35,915 bases of DNA from a virus, in IMG/VR virus record IMGVR_UViG_3300028388_002359, positions 1-35,915 of that record; one strand, given 5' to 3'. Positions 19,005-27,845 of the stretch are shown here, one piece after another. The notes beneath the pieces were generated by a model, which was given only the letters and a program-made list of their open reading frames with translations, was not told where the DNA came from and made no database searches. The first letter of the stretch is position 1. Every line of letters starts with the position of its first letter. Made by a program: the position numbers and the translations under genes.

Positions 19005-19490
19005 TTAGTAAGATTCTTGTTGCTTCAGAAGAGCCCTAGGAATCCACTTTTTTCTGGCTAGGCCCAGTAGGGCGTGTCGAATTGCGTCAAGTGCGTGACC
19101 AGCTCCTCCGACATGCCAGAACCCCAGAGTTTTTAGTGTCGGGTTGGAAAACATATTCTTGGCGTCAGCGGGCATTTGAAAATTAATCTCTGTGTGATCA
19201 AAACCATAGTTTTTGCACAGATACTTAAGAACCCCTATCTGCTCGAGGCTGTACGGGGCTTGTGTCTTTTTTACGGTCTGTGCATTAATCGTGAACTTTT
19301 CGCATATGACATAAAAGTTGGAGTAGTCTTCCCACTTTGAAAGAAAATCGCTAATTACGTCTGGATACTCATCTTCGTTTGCTTCGTAAGATCCGACAAG
19401 AATGGGGTCTTCCTCGGGGCTTTCAGACCAGGTCATAAAACAGATGCCACTCATTAGACCTGGGTCAACGGCAAGAATTCCTACAGTCAT
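19005..19490 (-). CDS. RuvC-like Holliday junction resolvase
   Basis: 161 residues with an RNase H-type fold. Acidic residues are in place: Asp9 in ILAVDPGLMSG, Glu64 in VICEKF, and Asp135 in GGAGHALDAIRHAL. This matches RuvC-like phage nucleases that resolve branched DNA from recombination or before packaging. The ATG overlaps the polymerase stop by one base (TAATG), so it is translated with the polymerase. Confidence 0.87.
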   Translation of the reverse strand: MTVGILAVDPGLMSGICFMTWSESPEEDPILVGSYEANEDEYPDVISDFLSKWEDYSNFYVICEKFTINAQTVKKTQAPYSLEQIGVLKYLCKNYGFDHTEINFQMPADAKNMFSNPTLKTLGFWHVGGAGHALDAIRHALLGLARKKWIPRALLKQQESY

Positions 19491-21319
19491 TAGTATTTAG
19501 CACCCCAATTCTCCAGTGGCCCGTCTACATCCGCTGTGAGCGGTACCTGCCAGATACCGCCTGTTGTAGTCATACACTCTCGCACAGCTTGTTTTACTTC
19601 TTCAGCTTCGCCACGCGGAGCCTGTAAAACAATTTCATCGTGCACTGGAACAATCAGATAGTCGGTCAAGTCTGCAGCGTCTAGTTTCACAAGGTTGCTC
19701 TTGAAAACCTCAGCAGCCCCACCCTGAATCAAGTAATTCACCAGACTGTAGGTTCTGTCGTCGTCGCAGGGGATTCTGCGTCCCGTCCAGGTATAAATGT
19801 ATCCTTGGCCTTCTTCCTCAAAACGCTTCCTGCCCTCATTAGCTACGGCATCTTGAAACTGAGCCATCCCTGGGTAGTTAGCATCAAATGAATCCGAGAC
19901 CGCTTGCATTTGGTGTTCGGGCACTCCCGCAGTTAAAGCCTGCTTAGCAACGCCAGCGCCATAGAGGCGACCATAGACAACACCTTTAATGAGCCCACGT
20001 CTGCTATCAGACTTTTGCATCGATGGATCTTGGTAGACCTGACGACCAATCTCAGTGAAGGGGTCGGAGCCCTCAGCGTCTGCTCTGTTAAAAAGTTGAA
20101 TCAAGTTTTGGTCCCTAGAAAAAGTCGCAAACATTCGAAACTCAACCTGGTCAAGGTCAGACGTGATAATTACGTGGTCTTCATCTCGGGGGACAAAAGC
20201 TCGACGAACAGTAGCGTCTCCCTTGGGGAGTGTCTGCAAGGCTGGATCGGTGATTGACATGCGAGAAGTTCTTGCTCCCATGGTCTTAACCGAAGGATGA
20301 ACAAAGCCGTCTACGGACTTATCAATAAAGTTTTTGAAGTACGAAGAGGCAAGTTTCTCTGCTTTTCTCAGTTTGAGAACTGTCTCAGCCAGATTCTTAA
20401 CTTCTTCGTTTCCGTCAATGGTCAGTTTCTTTAGCTGGTCCTTGTTTGCAGATTTCTGCCCAGAAGGAGTTTTCTCGGTGATTTCTGCACCAAGCTTCTC
20501 AAGAGCCCCAACCAGTTGTTGGTTACTAGTAACCTTAACGTTGTATTTGTTGTAGGCCCAGACTTTGGTTTTCTCTGCATAGTCCAGCAGCTCTTCGTAC
20601 TTATCTTTGGAGTAGTCAAGATCTACTCGCGCACCGTTTAATTCCATCCGCGTGACAATTTTTCTGGTTGCCATTTCTAGCTCATAAGGCTTGCTGTAGG
20701 GACCACCAGGTCCGCACTGGTCGTAGAAGTGAAGCCAGATGCGGGTTGTCAATACAGGGTCCAGGGCACCGTAAGACCAGAAAGGCTCAAATTCCAAAGG
20801 AACGGTTCCCCAAGTCCAGCCGTTCTTTGCCATGCCCATATCCAGCAGGCTCTGCAGAGCAGCAGCTTTAGGGTCGATGATGTTTGCCGAAAGAGTTTTT
20901 AGTGCTGCTGATTTTGTGGGGTCCACGATCTGAGCCATGAGCATTGTGTCGTGCGCTCGCTCCCACGGCATTTTGAACTCGGAGTGGTGCTCCAGCCACT
21001 TAGCTTCGAAAGCAATGTTGTGGCAAATAATCGGACCATCAAACTTGCTCATGGCCTCATAGAAGACTCCCTTCCACTGGTCCCACGGGATGGCCCAGCC
21101 CTGATAAGAGTCACCTATCTGAGCAAGTCTGATGTGGCCGTGCCAAGGAGAAAGAGCGTCTTCTCGACGGCCTCCAGCTAACTCTCCCGTTTCTAGGTCA
21201 AGCCCCACGGCGTTGTGGGGCCGACGCTCGCCTAGCCACCTCACAAAACTGTGCGCTTTTTCTACGCTGTCAATCAGGGTGAGTTCTACACTGGATAAAT
21301 CTTTGATGTCGTTTGTCAT
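19490..21319 (-). CDS. polA: Family A DNA polymerase with 3'-5' exonuclease domain
   Basis: 609 residues, lacking the 5'-3' nuclease domain of bacterial Pol I, as usual in phages. Exonuclease motif I is GLDLETGE (Asp41, Glu43), motif II is HNIAFEAKWL, motif III is YGALDP (Tyr183, Asp187). Polymerase motif A is DLDQVEFRMFA, motif B is RRGLIKGVVYG and motif C is VHDE (Asp561). The residue equivalent to E. coli Phe762 is Tyr449, as in T7. In exonuclease motif II, Glu105 stands where Asp is normal, which could weaken proofreading. This is the phage replicative polymerase. ATG 21319. Confidence 0.96.
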   Translation of the reverse strand: MTNDIKDLSSVELTLIDSVEKAHSFVRWLGERRPHNAVGLDLETGELAGGRREDALSPWHGHIRLAQIGDSYQGWAIPWDQWKGVFYEAMSKFDGPIICHNIAFEAKWLEHHSEFKMPWERAHDTMLMAQIVDPTKSAALKTLSANIIDPKAAALQSLLDMGMAKNGWTWGTVPLEFEPFWSYGALDPVLTTRIWLHFYDQCGPGGPYSKPYELEMATRKIVTRMELNGARVDLDYSKDKYEELLDYAEKTKVWAYNKYNVKVTSNQQLVGALEKLGAEITEKTPSGQKSANKDQLKKLTIDGNEEVKNLAETVLKLRKAEKLASSYFKNFIDKSVDGFVHPSVKTMGARTSRMSITDPALQTLPKGDATVRRAFVPRDEDHVIITSDLDQVEFRMFATFSRDQNLIQLFNRADAEGSDPFTEIGRQVYQDPSMQKSDSRRGLIKGVVYGRLYGAGVAKQALTAGVPEHQMQAVSDSFDANYPGMAQFQDAVANEGRKRFEEEGQGYIYTWTGRRIPCDDDRTYSLVNYLIQGGAAEVFKSNLVKLDAADLTDYLIVPVHDEIVLQAPRGEAEEVKQAVRECMTTTGGIWQVPLTADVDGPLENWGAKY

Positions 21320-21331
21320 TTAATTTCTTTT

Positions 21332-21802
21332 CTACGGGATCATTTCGATCCTGTATATCTTATCGATATTTGTGTCGGCGTCTGATGCTTGTTCTAGAAG
21401 TCGTTGCGCGACGTGAGTGAGATACCTAGCACCCCCTTGATCATACTTGTAGAGCGCTTCTAGAACTGGTTCTGGTTCTTCACTTACCTGGGCCCATGTT
21501 CTGTCCTTTTCGGGAAACACGATGGGCATTGTTTGTTCGGGCAAGCACTCTTCGCAGGGACGTGCGTCTCTCTTTAGTTTTTCTGGACTAGCTTCTGACA
21601 ATCCATACTTTTCTACAAGGGGACACACCGAAGAATGAAAAACTAGGGAGACCCCAACCCGAGAAAGAATGTACGAACCATTTTCTGTTTTGTACAATTC
21701 AAACTCAATCCAACGAACCGATCCCCTGCGCCAGGAAGACGACTTTCCCAGCAGTCTTCCGCTGAACTGCAGGGTTCTTGAGCCGTCTTTTACTTCGTAC
21801 AT
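21332..21802 (-). CDS. Conserved-looking hypothetical protein
   Basis: 156 residues, function not recognised. The N-terminal half is beta-rich: LQFSGRLLGKSSSW, then RWIEFELYKTENGSYILSRVG. A cysteine-containing stretch, HSSVCPLVEKYG followed by ARPCEECLP, may bind metal. The C-terminus is helical. Start ATG overlaps the previous stop by one base (TAATG). It sits between the tail spike and the polymerase, so it could belong to either block. Confidence 0.6.
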   Translation of the reverse strand: MYEVKDGSRTLQFSGRLLGKSSSWRRGSVRWIEFELYKTENGSYILSRVGVSLVFHSSVCPLVEKYGLSEASPEKLKRDARPCEECLPEQTMPIVFPEKDRTWAQVSEEPEPVLEALYKYDQGGARYLTHVAQRLLEQASDADTNIDKIYRIEMIP

Positions 21803-22140
21803 TAGCTCTCGGGATCAAAATTATCGTTAAAATAAACCCAGTTCCACCATTTTTGAATTTCCTGCATTAAAGTCTCAACTTCATCATAATTCCCATGCAG
21901 CGGCCAGAAATGATCAGGTGCTTCTTCGTCGAGTTGAACTAATTGCAGGCTACTAGTTCTGTCTTTGACGTATTGAAGCATGTTTTCTAGATGTTGGTAT
22001 ACCTGATCAGAGTTTAGTTGTAGTCTGTCTTCTTGGTTTTCAAAGACAAGAGCAACAGAAAAAGTCTCTCCACTTTCAGCAGTGAATAATTTCTCCCACT
22101 TAGGAGGATTTGTACCGTCATAAATAAATGTATATGTCAT
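21802..22140 (-). CDS. Hypothetical protein downstream of the tail spike
   Basis: 112 residues, not recognised. No signal peptide, cysteine motif or membrane segment. The C-terminus is rich in Trp and aromatic residues (EIQKWWNWVYF). The ATG overlaps the tail-spike stop as ATGA, so a tail-assembly or spike-related role is possible by context only. Confidence 0.6.
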   Translation of the reverse strand: MTYTFIYDGTNPPKWEKLFTAESGETFSVALVFENQEDRLQLNSDQVYQHLENMLQYVKDRTSSLQLVQLDEEAPDHFWPLHGNYDEVETLMQEIQKWWNWVYFNDNFDPES

Positions 22141-23288
22141 CTTTTTTCTTCCATTTCTGCAATTTTTTGCTGTAATGATTCTATCTCAATTTGCTGTATC
22201 TTAACGAGCTCAAGGACAAGAGCAGACATCATGCTGTAATCTAGTCTTTCGGGGCTTCCCTCGGGGCTGTAATAAATTACTTCTTCAAATCCTAAGTCAA
22301 GTAAATCTTCAATTAAGTATCCGTACTGCCACTCTTTGTTATTTATCCACGACTCGTGGGACATAGATCTTTTATATTTAAATTTTTTAAAGTTTAATTC
22401 AAGCAATTTTTTAGGATTATTAATTTTATGTATAGAAATACTTTTTTTAAATTTTTGTGAACTAGCTGTTCCCGTTCTTGAGGTTACAAAATTAAAATCT
22501 CGCAGTCTGTTGTTAAAGCTATCTCTCCTGTAATACCCGTCAGCATAGTTGTGACGGTGGCCTCTAGATGGGATTTGGTCGTAATTAACGGAAATAGTGT
22601 TTCCCGATTTTCTAAGTCCAGATCCCGCGCTTGCTCTTGTTCCGCTGCTTAGCTTGCTATTGCTGACACTGCCGTTGTTTAGGTTCCCACCACTAATTCC
22701 AGAGCCAATCTTTGATCCGCTAATTGACCCACTAATTTTTGAGTTGGTCACGGCTCCGTTGGCTAGCTGACTCGTGCCAACTGCTCCGTCTGCGATCTTT
22801 GAGGAACCGACAGCTCTGTTTTGGATTTTCCCCGAGCTTACTGATCCGTTATCTAGCTCATTGCTTCCTACAGCACCACCGTCAATTTTATCTCGGGTGA
22901 CAGCATCATTTCTAATCTTTGAAGTGACAACAGCGTTAGATGCTAGTTTTGCATCCGTGACATCTAAGTTGTTAATTTTATCGGTAGTGATCTGAGAGTC
23001 GGCAATTTTTGCTGTTGTAATTTGAAGATCTCTAATTTTGTCGGTTGTGATTTCCCCATCTAAAATTTGAGCCTCTCGAATAGCATCTGCCTTAATTTGA
23101 TCGTTGGCTATAGCATCTAAAGCAATCTGATCATTGCCGACCGCACGCGATCTGATAGCGGCTCGCTGAACAACTTGGTTAGCCAGTCTGGCGGGGGCTG
23201 GCTGAGAAGACAGATACTTTAGCCTTCTTTGAATATCAGAAATTGTCCCTGTGAGGGATCTCCTTGTAGCTCTCCTGCGACTAGCCAC
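22137..23288 (-). CDS. Tail spike with decapeptide repeats and S74 intramolecular chaperone
   Basis: 383 residues. Residues 41-190 are 15 in-register decapeptide repeats of the type TTDKIRDLQI or GSSKIADGAV (x-x-x-K-I/L-x-x-x-[AQ]-[IV]), likely a trimeric fibrous stalk. Residues 272-375 match the S74 chaperone of endosialidases and other spikes: SSQKFKKSI carries Ser276 and Lys281 at the spacing of the autocleavage dyad, followed by GYLIEDLLDLGF and a C-terminal coiled coil (VKIQQIEIESLQQKIAEMEE). The chaperone normally trimerises the spike and then cuts itself off. No enzymatic spike domain is visible. GTG 23288 overlaps the previous gene's stop region by eight bases. The C-terminal DNA is AT-richer than its neighbours. 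Confidence 0.85.
   Translation of the reverse strand: MASRRRATRRSLTGTISDIQRRLKYLSSQPAPARLANQVVQRAAIRSRAVGNDQIALDAIANDQIKADAIREAQILDGEITTDKIRDLQITTAKIADSQITTDKINNLDVTDAKLASNAVVTSKIRNDAVTRDKIDGGAVGSNELDNGSVSSGKIQNRAVGSSKIADGAVGTSQLANGAVTNSKISGSISGSKIGSGISGGNLNNGSVSNSKLSSGTRASAGSGLRKSGNTISVNYDQIPSRGHRHNYADGYYRRDSFNNRLRDFNFVTSRTGTASSQKFKKSISIHKINNPKKLLELNFKKFKYKRSMSHESWINNKEWQYGYLIEDLLDLGFEEVIYYSPEGSPERLDYSMMSALVLELVKIQQIEIESLQQKIAEMEEKR
22719..23168 (-). repeat. Fifteen tandem decapeptide repeats in the tail spike
   Basis: Residues 41-190, period exactly ten residues (30 bases), consensus xxxKI/Lxxx[AQS][IV]. Lys and Ile at positions 4 and 5 and Ile/Val at position 10 are most conserved. Codons vary between copies. 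Confidence 0.85.
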
Positions 23289-25275
23289 GTTGGTCCACCT
23301 TCCAATCGGCGATAAGAGTTAGTTCCACTTCTTCAGCAAAACCGTTACTGTCTGGCACTGAAACCTTGTAAGACTCTATTTTTCTAATAAGCACATCGTC
23401 CCTGGGCTCTTGGTCCGAGGCTAAACGAGCCCGAAAGAACGGATCATCGATGATGATAGAGCACCACTCACCAGGGAAGAAGGTTCCCACCTGGGGGCTA
23501 AGCGATCCGTTTACTTGGATGCTGATGACACCCATAGGTGGCTTAGCTTCATATAAAAAGTCTTTGGCGTAATCGTAGAGCGAAAGCTCATCGCTAAGCT
23601 CATCGACTTGCTCAACCTGATCCAACAAGGGCCAGCTTCTACCGTTGGGGTTGCTAAGTAGCTCTCTATCAGCTGCCCCAGCATAGGGCTGACTTGCTTC
23701 CCCTGTTAGTCCATCATCTTTTCCAACAACAAAAAATCTTGTTGCTGAGTCTTCGGCAGATTCTTCGATGCTGAAGCTCATAATATTGCCTGGGTACTCG
23801 AAGACAACTGCGTTGGCACCAAAAGCAGTTACGGGGTAGACATCCCCCTCGGGTGGGGGATCAGCCAAGTCCACAGGGAACAGACGGAAAGTTTTACTAA
23901 AAGTAGAAGTGACGTCGTCGTAGTCACAATCAATTCGGTACTCGAAGCCTCCATCAACAACGTTGGAGTACTGTTCCAGAATTTCTCCGACGGTTTTCTG
24001 TTCAAACCCTCTAAACACCTGAGTGTCCTGGTAGTAGCCACTCTTCTCGTTGTTCTCTAGCTGGATTCCGATGTCCCCATTAGCAATGTAGCTCCCATAG
24101 TCGGCGTAAATAGCTCTTGAACCAAAAGCAGCGAGGCCACCAGAAACTTCGGTTGATTCGAGGTCAAGAATTCCACCAGTGCTATATGTAAAAGATCTGG
24201 CGGTGGGCGTACTAGTTATAGTAAAGCGACCATTGAATTTGGTGTCGAGGATTCCTGTAAAAAACCCATCGACTCCCGTAAGAAACACGGTGTCACCTGG
24301 AGAGGCACCGTGGTCTCCGTCTAGGGTTATGAAAGCAACATTGTTGGTTAGTTGCTTAGAAATGACGTTTAGAACTCGAATACCAGGTAGATCATCGAGG
24401 GCAATGTCTTCCCCAACGAGCTCGTATTTCAAAGTTAAGGGGTCTGGTACTTCTGTGACGGTGTGGATACCGTCAACATCGCTCCCCACCTCTAGAATTT
24501 CAACTTCTTGCCCAGGGACAATGGAGTGTTCTACAGCTGTTCTAAGAGTTACAATGTCTGCCGTTCTTGACTTTTGAACTACGCTGACTTCGAATTCTTT
24601 AGCTGGTTTGATGAACTCGTTTGCAAACTCCAGGCCCCCTAGATCTGTAGAGATTCTGGAGACCAGATCACGAGCTAAGTCGTAACTATCAACCAAACTT
24701 CTGCAGGCACCGCTAGTGCTGGTTCCAGATTCATCTGCTGATGTAGTTGAAAAAGTAAATTGGTTGGCGGCTGGAATAGAGGCTATTTGGTGGGTGCCGT
24801 CTACCACTGGGCTGGTGAAAGAGATTGCAACGTTATCCCCCTCGACAAAGCCATGAGGAACTTCTGTAGTGATAATTGCTTCCCCAGCAACAACAGAGTA
24901 GCTGGATACTCCGACGTAGTTGGAGCCGTACTGAATAGTCTGCCAAATTTGACGGTGGTAGAGATAGCTCATAAATTCACCAGCAGTGACAGAAAGTTGC
25001 TGACTAAGACCATCGTACGACCTGCCCCAAATAATTCCTCCCCAGATGCACACTCCATTTCTAAGAACGTATAAACCAGTTCTTCCAGGCATAGTGGATT
25101 CGTATAGATCTAAACCTTTAGTTGCTTCAACGAAGGGGATGTCCCCCTCAAAGGTTCCAGCTCTTTTGTTTGCACGCTCGTAGCTCACACCCGTAAACGG
25201 TACCTCCGAGATAATTTCGTTGCTCAGAAGATCCACCAGGAAATATCGGTATTTGACTTGTGTCTCTATCGCCAT
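23281..25275 (-). CDS. Tail hub / minor tail protein (Gp37-like)
   Basis: 664 residues. The N-terminus (YRYFLVDLLSNEIISEVPF, then SYERANKRAGTFEGDIPF and GLYVLRNGVCIWGGIIWG) and the C-terminal region (PQVGTFFPGEWCSIIIDDPFF) resemble the hub/Gp37-like minor tail proteins of actinophages that sit below the distal tail ring. Three copies of the HGF-type module are inserted in the middle, around residues 120-165, 215-260 and 285-345. It follows the distal tail protein, as expected for the hub. ATG 25275, with a weak purine stretch upstream. Confidence 0.75.
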   Translation of the reverse strand: MAIETQVKYRYFLVDLLSNEIISEVPFTGVSYERANKRAGTFEGDIPFVEATKGLDLYESTMPGRTGLYVLRNGVCIWGGIIWGRSYDGLSQQLSVTAGEFMSYLYHRQIWQTIQYGSNYVGVSSYSVVAGEAIITTEVPHGFVEGDNVAISFTSPVVDGTHQIASIPAANQFTFSTTSADESGTSTSGACRSLVDSYDLARDLVSRISTDLGGLEFANEFIKPAKEFEVSVVQKSRTADIVTLRTAVEHSIVPGQEVEILEVGSDVDGIHTVTEVPDPLTLKYELVGEDIALDDLPGIRVLNVISKQLTNNVAFITLDGDHGASPGDTVFLTGVDGFFTGILDTKFNGRFTITSTPTARSFTYSTGGILDLESTEVSGGLAAFGSRAIYADYGSYIANGDIGIQLENNEKSGYYQDTQVFRGFEQKTVGEILEQYSNVVDGGFEYRIDCDYDDVTSTFSKTFRLFPVDLADPPPEGDVYPVTAFGANAVVFEYPGNIMSFSIEESAEDSATRFFVVGKDDGLTGEASQPYAGAADRELLSNPNGRSWPLLDQVEQVDELSDELSLYDYAKDFLYEAKPPMGVISIQVNGSLSPQVGTFFPGEWCSIIIDDPFFRARLASDQEPRDDVLIRKIESYKVSVPDSNGFAEEVELTLIADWKVDQRG

Positions 25276-25295
25276 GTTTTTTGTCTCTCTTGTCT

Positions 25296-27845
25296 TTAGC
25301 TAAGCCACCCTGACCTATAGAAAATTTTGATGGAGGACTCACTTTCTGGGTTGCCAGTGTCCTCAAACTCAATTTCGTTTTCTCCAGGAGCAAGACGAAT
25401 AAAGTCAGCTAAAACATCGACTCTTCCCCTCGCGCCAGGAACCACCCCATTAAAAGCGACTTCTCGCTTCTTTGTGTCAATCTCTAAGATGTCTGAGTCA
25501 ACCACCGCTGTGGCACCCGAAAGACCAGGAGTGAATTGCACATCATTAGTTTTAATTGCGTTTCCACCTGATGTTTGCTGAACAATGTTTTCCGACACCG
25601 AGGACACACCCTGAGAAGAAGTCAGCGGTAGGCTTCCTCCTACGGTTGCAGTTCCATCGGTAACAGATGTTGAGGGAATAGTTCCTGAAAGATCAGCAAA
25701 CTTAAAGTCATAAATAATTGTGGCACCGTCGGGAGCATCCGTCTCTCCAAAGTTAGTACCTGAACGAGTAACTGTTACACGAGTATTTGTTCTGGTTTGA
25801 ACAGTGTATGAGCCATCGTAATCTTCTCCCAGCCCTTTCACTAGGATGTCTTGCCCTGCTTGGAGATCGTGGGCTACAGAGGTGTTTATAGTCAGAGTGT
25901 TGGAGCTCCTCGAGAAGTTTTCAATAGGGAATGCAAAAACTTGATCTACGTTTGCTCCTACTTTTTCGTAGAGAAAAACGTTAAGAGATGGAATCCCAGA
26001 GATTTGATAGGTGCCGTCGAAGTCAGCCTTGCCAGAGTTTATGGTCACTTCTTCCCCGAATATTGCACCGTGGGTTCCTTCAGTAACAACAGCGACAACA
26101 TTCCCCGAGCGAGAAATGTTTCTAATTTGACGAGAGCGGAGATGTGCTGTTCCATTGCTGACCGAAGTTGAAACTAGGTCATCTCTAACAAGACTAAAAG
26201 TAAAAGTAGTGTTACTGGGAAGATCGGTTATTGTATGTATTCCGTTAAAGTCGCTGTCAATGTTTTGCAGTCTGACTTCTTCTCCGACATTAAAACCGTG
26301 AGGCTGTGAGGTGGTAACAGTAGCCACATTTCCAAACACTGCCTTGACTATCACAGATCTTTGAGTGGCACGGACCCTGTCGTAGGTGAAAGTAGTACTG
26401 GAGGGGATCTCCTTAATGAAGTACCCACCGTTTAGAGAAAGATCGACGTTTCTAACATTGACCCCCTCATTTACAACAAAGCCATGCTCAGCCGAGGTTG
26501 TGATGGTAACTACATCTTCGGTCATAGATTTATTGACAATGTCCCGAGAGTTAGTTCTAGTGGCAGCGTAGCTGAATGAAGTTTCATTAGGGATGTCGCT
26601 GATTTCATAAGTTCCGTCGTAGTTGACACCAGCCCCCGAAATTGTTACTTCTTCACCAAGAATAAATTCGTGGGCGTTCTCGGTGGTAATTGTCGCAATG
26701 TTGGCAGTAAGAATGGTTGTGGCAATGTTTTGACTGGTGCTTCGAATACGGTCGTAAGTAAATTTGTTAGCTGTGGGGGTTCCTGTAATTTCGTAGGTCC
26801 CATCAAATGTTGCATCTACCCCATTGACAATAATCTCGTCGCCAGTGCTGTACCCGTGGGGAAGGACTGTTTGAAGGGTCGCAACACCGCTTGTTAGGGT
26901 TTTCTGAGCAACAGCTCTGATGTCTGCGGCATCAGCGTCGAAAGTAAATGTGGTTCGAGTGGGGACGGAAGTAATTAGTTGGTCGCCATCAAAGCCAGTT
27001 CCAGTTCCAGAAACAAATACGCTGTCTCCGACAGAGAACCCGTGGGGAATCGTGGTAGTAAGAGTTGCAATGTCTTTTAGTTGTTCGACATCGAAAGCTA
27101 GTTGTTTGTTTACAACAGATCGAGAGATGCGACCCTTTAATCCTTGAGTTAGAAGAATAAGCTCGTTGGTTGTTTTGTTGAAGATAAATCCAGGGCCAGT
27201 AAATGGTCCTGTAATCTCAAAGTACACTGGAACGGGGTAGTTACCAATGTTTTCGACAGTGACTAGGCCGTCATACCCAGCGTCTAGATTTTTTACAACA
27301 CCTTCCTTGAGGAAGTACCCGTCTGGTGCTTCATCATTCCAGTGATACTTAATTGGGTCCACAGCCCTAAGGGGGATGCTGAATTCGGTTCGCCCTCGGG
27401 TGTTTACCGTGTTGGTCTCTACCGCACCAATCAGTTGAACGTAAGAGGCTCTAATAGGTTCGCTACCCGTCTTTAGCCAAGCACCTGTGTAGGCCAGATT
27501 CATTGCTTGAATGAGACGATCCCTAGCAGCCTCGACAAGTGTCGGGTCAGTCGTCAAGAACACTCCCTGAATTGCAATCTCTCGAGACGTATATCTACCT
27601 TGCATTTCGTAGCCGCCGTCGCCGTCGCCTCGTTCCATGCTTGGAACGTCTGCCTCAGGTGTGTTCCACCAGTTCTCGATGTCTGTGATAACCCAAACAA
27701 CGCCATATTCGTCAATAGTGTTGAAGACAAAATCGTTGAGGGTGATGTTGCCTTGTAGCTTGAGTTTTTCAATCTCATTGATTTCAAAACTCTGCAATCC
27801 TCTGTCTACAGAGCGGGCCTCTTCGGCAGGGGTGAAATTAACCAT
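25296..27845 (-). CDS. Distal tail (Dit-like) protein with seven tandem modules
   Basis: 849 residues, much longer than an ordinary Dit (about 250-300). The first about 240 residues look like a siphovirus distal tail component: GVVWVITDIENWW, SREIAIQGVFL, FSIPLRAVDPIKYHW and VENIGNYPVPVYFEI. Residues 259-692 hold seven copies of the HGF module, period about 62 residues. The last about 120 residues end with the PGENEIEFEDTG pattern that closes the Dit galectin-like domain, so the modules look inserted into a Dit. It likely forms the ring between tail tube and hub, with the modules projecting outwards (inference). The ATG overlaps the tape-measure stop as TAATG. Confidence 0.75.
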   Translation of the reverse strand: MVNFTPAEEARSVDRGLQSFEINEIEKLKLQGNITLNDFVFNTIDEYGVVWVITDIENWWNTPEADVPSMERGDGDGGYEMQGRYTSREIAIQGVFLTTDPTLVEAARDRLIQAMNLAYTGAWLKTGSEPIRASYVQLIGAVETNTVNTRGRTEFSIPLRAVDPIKYHWNDEAPDGYFLKEGVVKNLDAGYDGLVTVENIGNYPVPVYFEITGPFTGPGFIFNKTTNELILLTQGLKGRISRSVVNKQLAFDVEQLKDIATLTTTIPHGFSVGDSVFVSGTGTGFDGDQLITSVPTRTTFTFDADAADIRAVAQKTLTSGVATLQTVLPHGYSTGDEIIVNGVDATFDGTYEITGTPTANKFTYDRIRSTSQNIATTILTANIATITTENAHEFILGEEVTISGAGVNYDGTYEISDIPNETSFSYAATRTNSRDIVNKSMTEDVVTITTSAEHGFVVNEGVNVRNVDLSLNGGYFIKEIPSSTTFTYDRVRATQRSVIVKAVFGNVATVTTSQPHGFNVGEEVRLQNIDSDFNGIHTITDLPSNTTFTFSLVRDDLVSTSVSNGTAHLRSRQIRNISRSGNVVAVVTEGTHGAIFGEEVTINSGKADFDGTYQISGIPSLNVFLYEKVGANVDQVFAFPIENFSRSSNTLTINTSVAHDLQAGQDILVKGLGEDYDGSYTVQTRTNTRVTVTRSGTNFGETDAPDGATIIYDFKFADLSGTIPSTSVTDGTATVGGSLPLTSSQGVSSVSENIVQQTSGGNAIKTNDVQFTPGLSGATAVVDSDILEIDTKKREVAFNGVVPGARGRVDVLADFIRLAPGENEIEFEDTGNPESESSIKIFYRSGWLS
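25770..27071 (-). repeat. Seven tandem about 62-residue HGF modules in the distal tail protein
   Basis: Copies begin near residues 259, 320, 381, 443, 505, 580 and 648. Each has VATITT, HGF (once each HGY, HEF, HGA, HDL), G..V.[IV].[NSG], F[ND]G.Y.I and T.FTY[DS]. Copies differ at many positions, so this is an old or selected duplication rather than a recent DNA repeat. Confidence 0.85.

Noticed and set aside
22719-23168. Decapeptide region as a DNA tandem repeat or CRISPR-like array
   Set aside because: The 30-base period is coding; bases vary between units while the protein pattern is kept.
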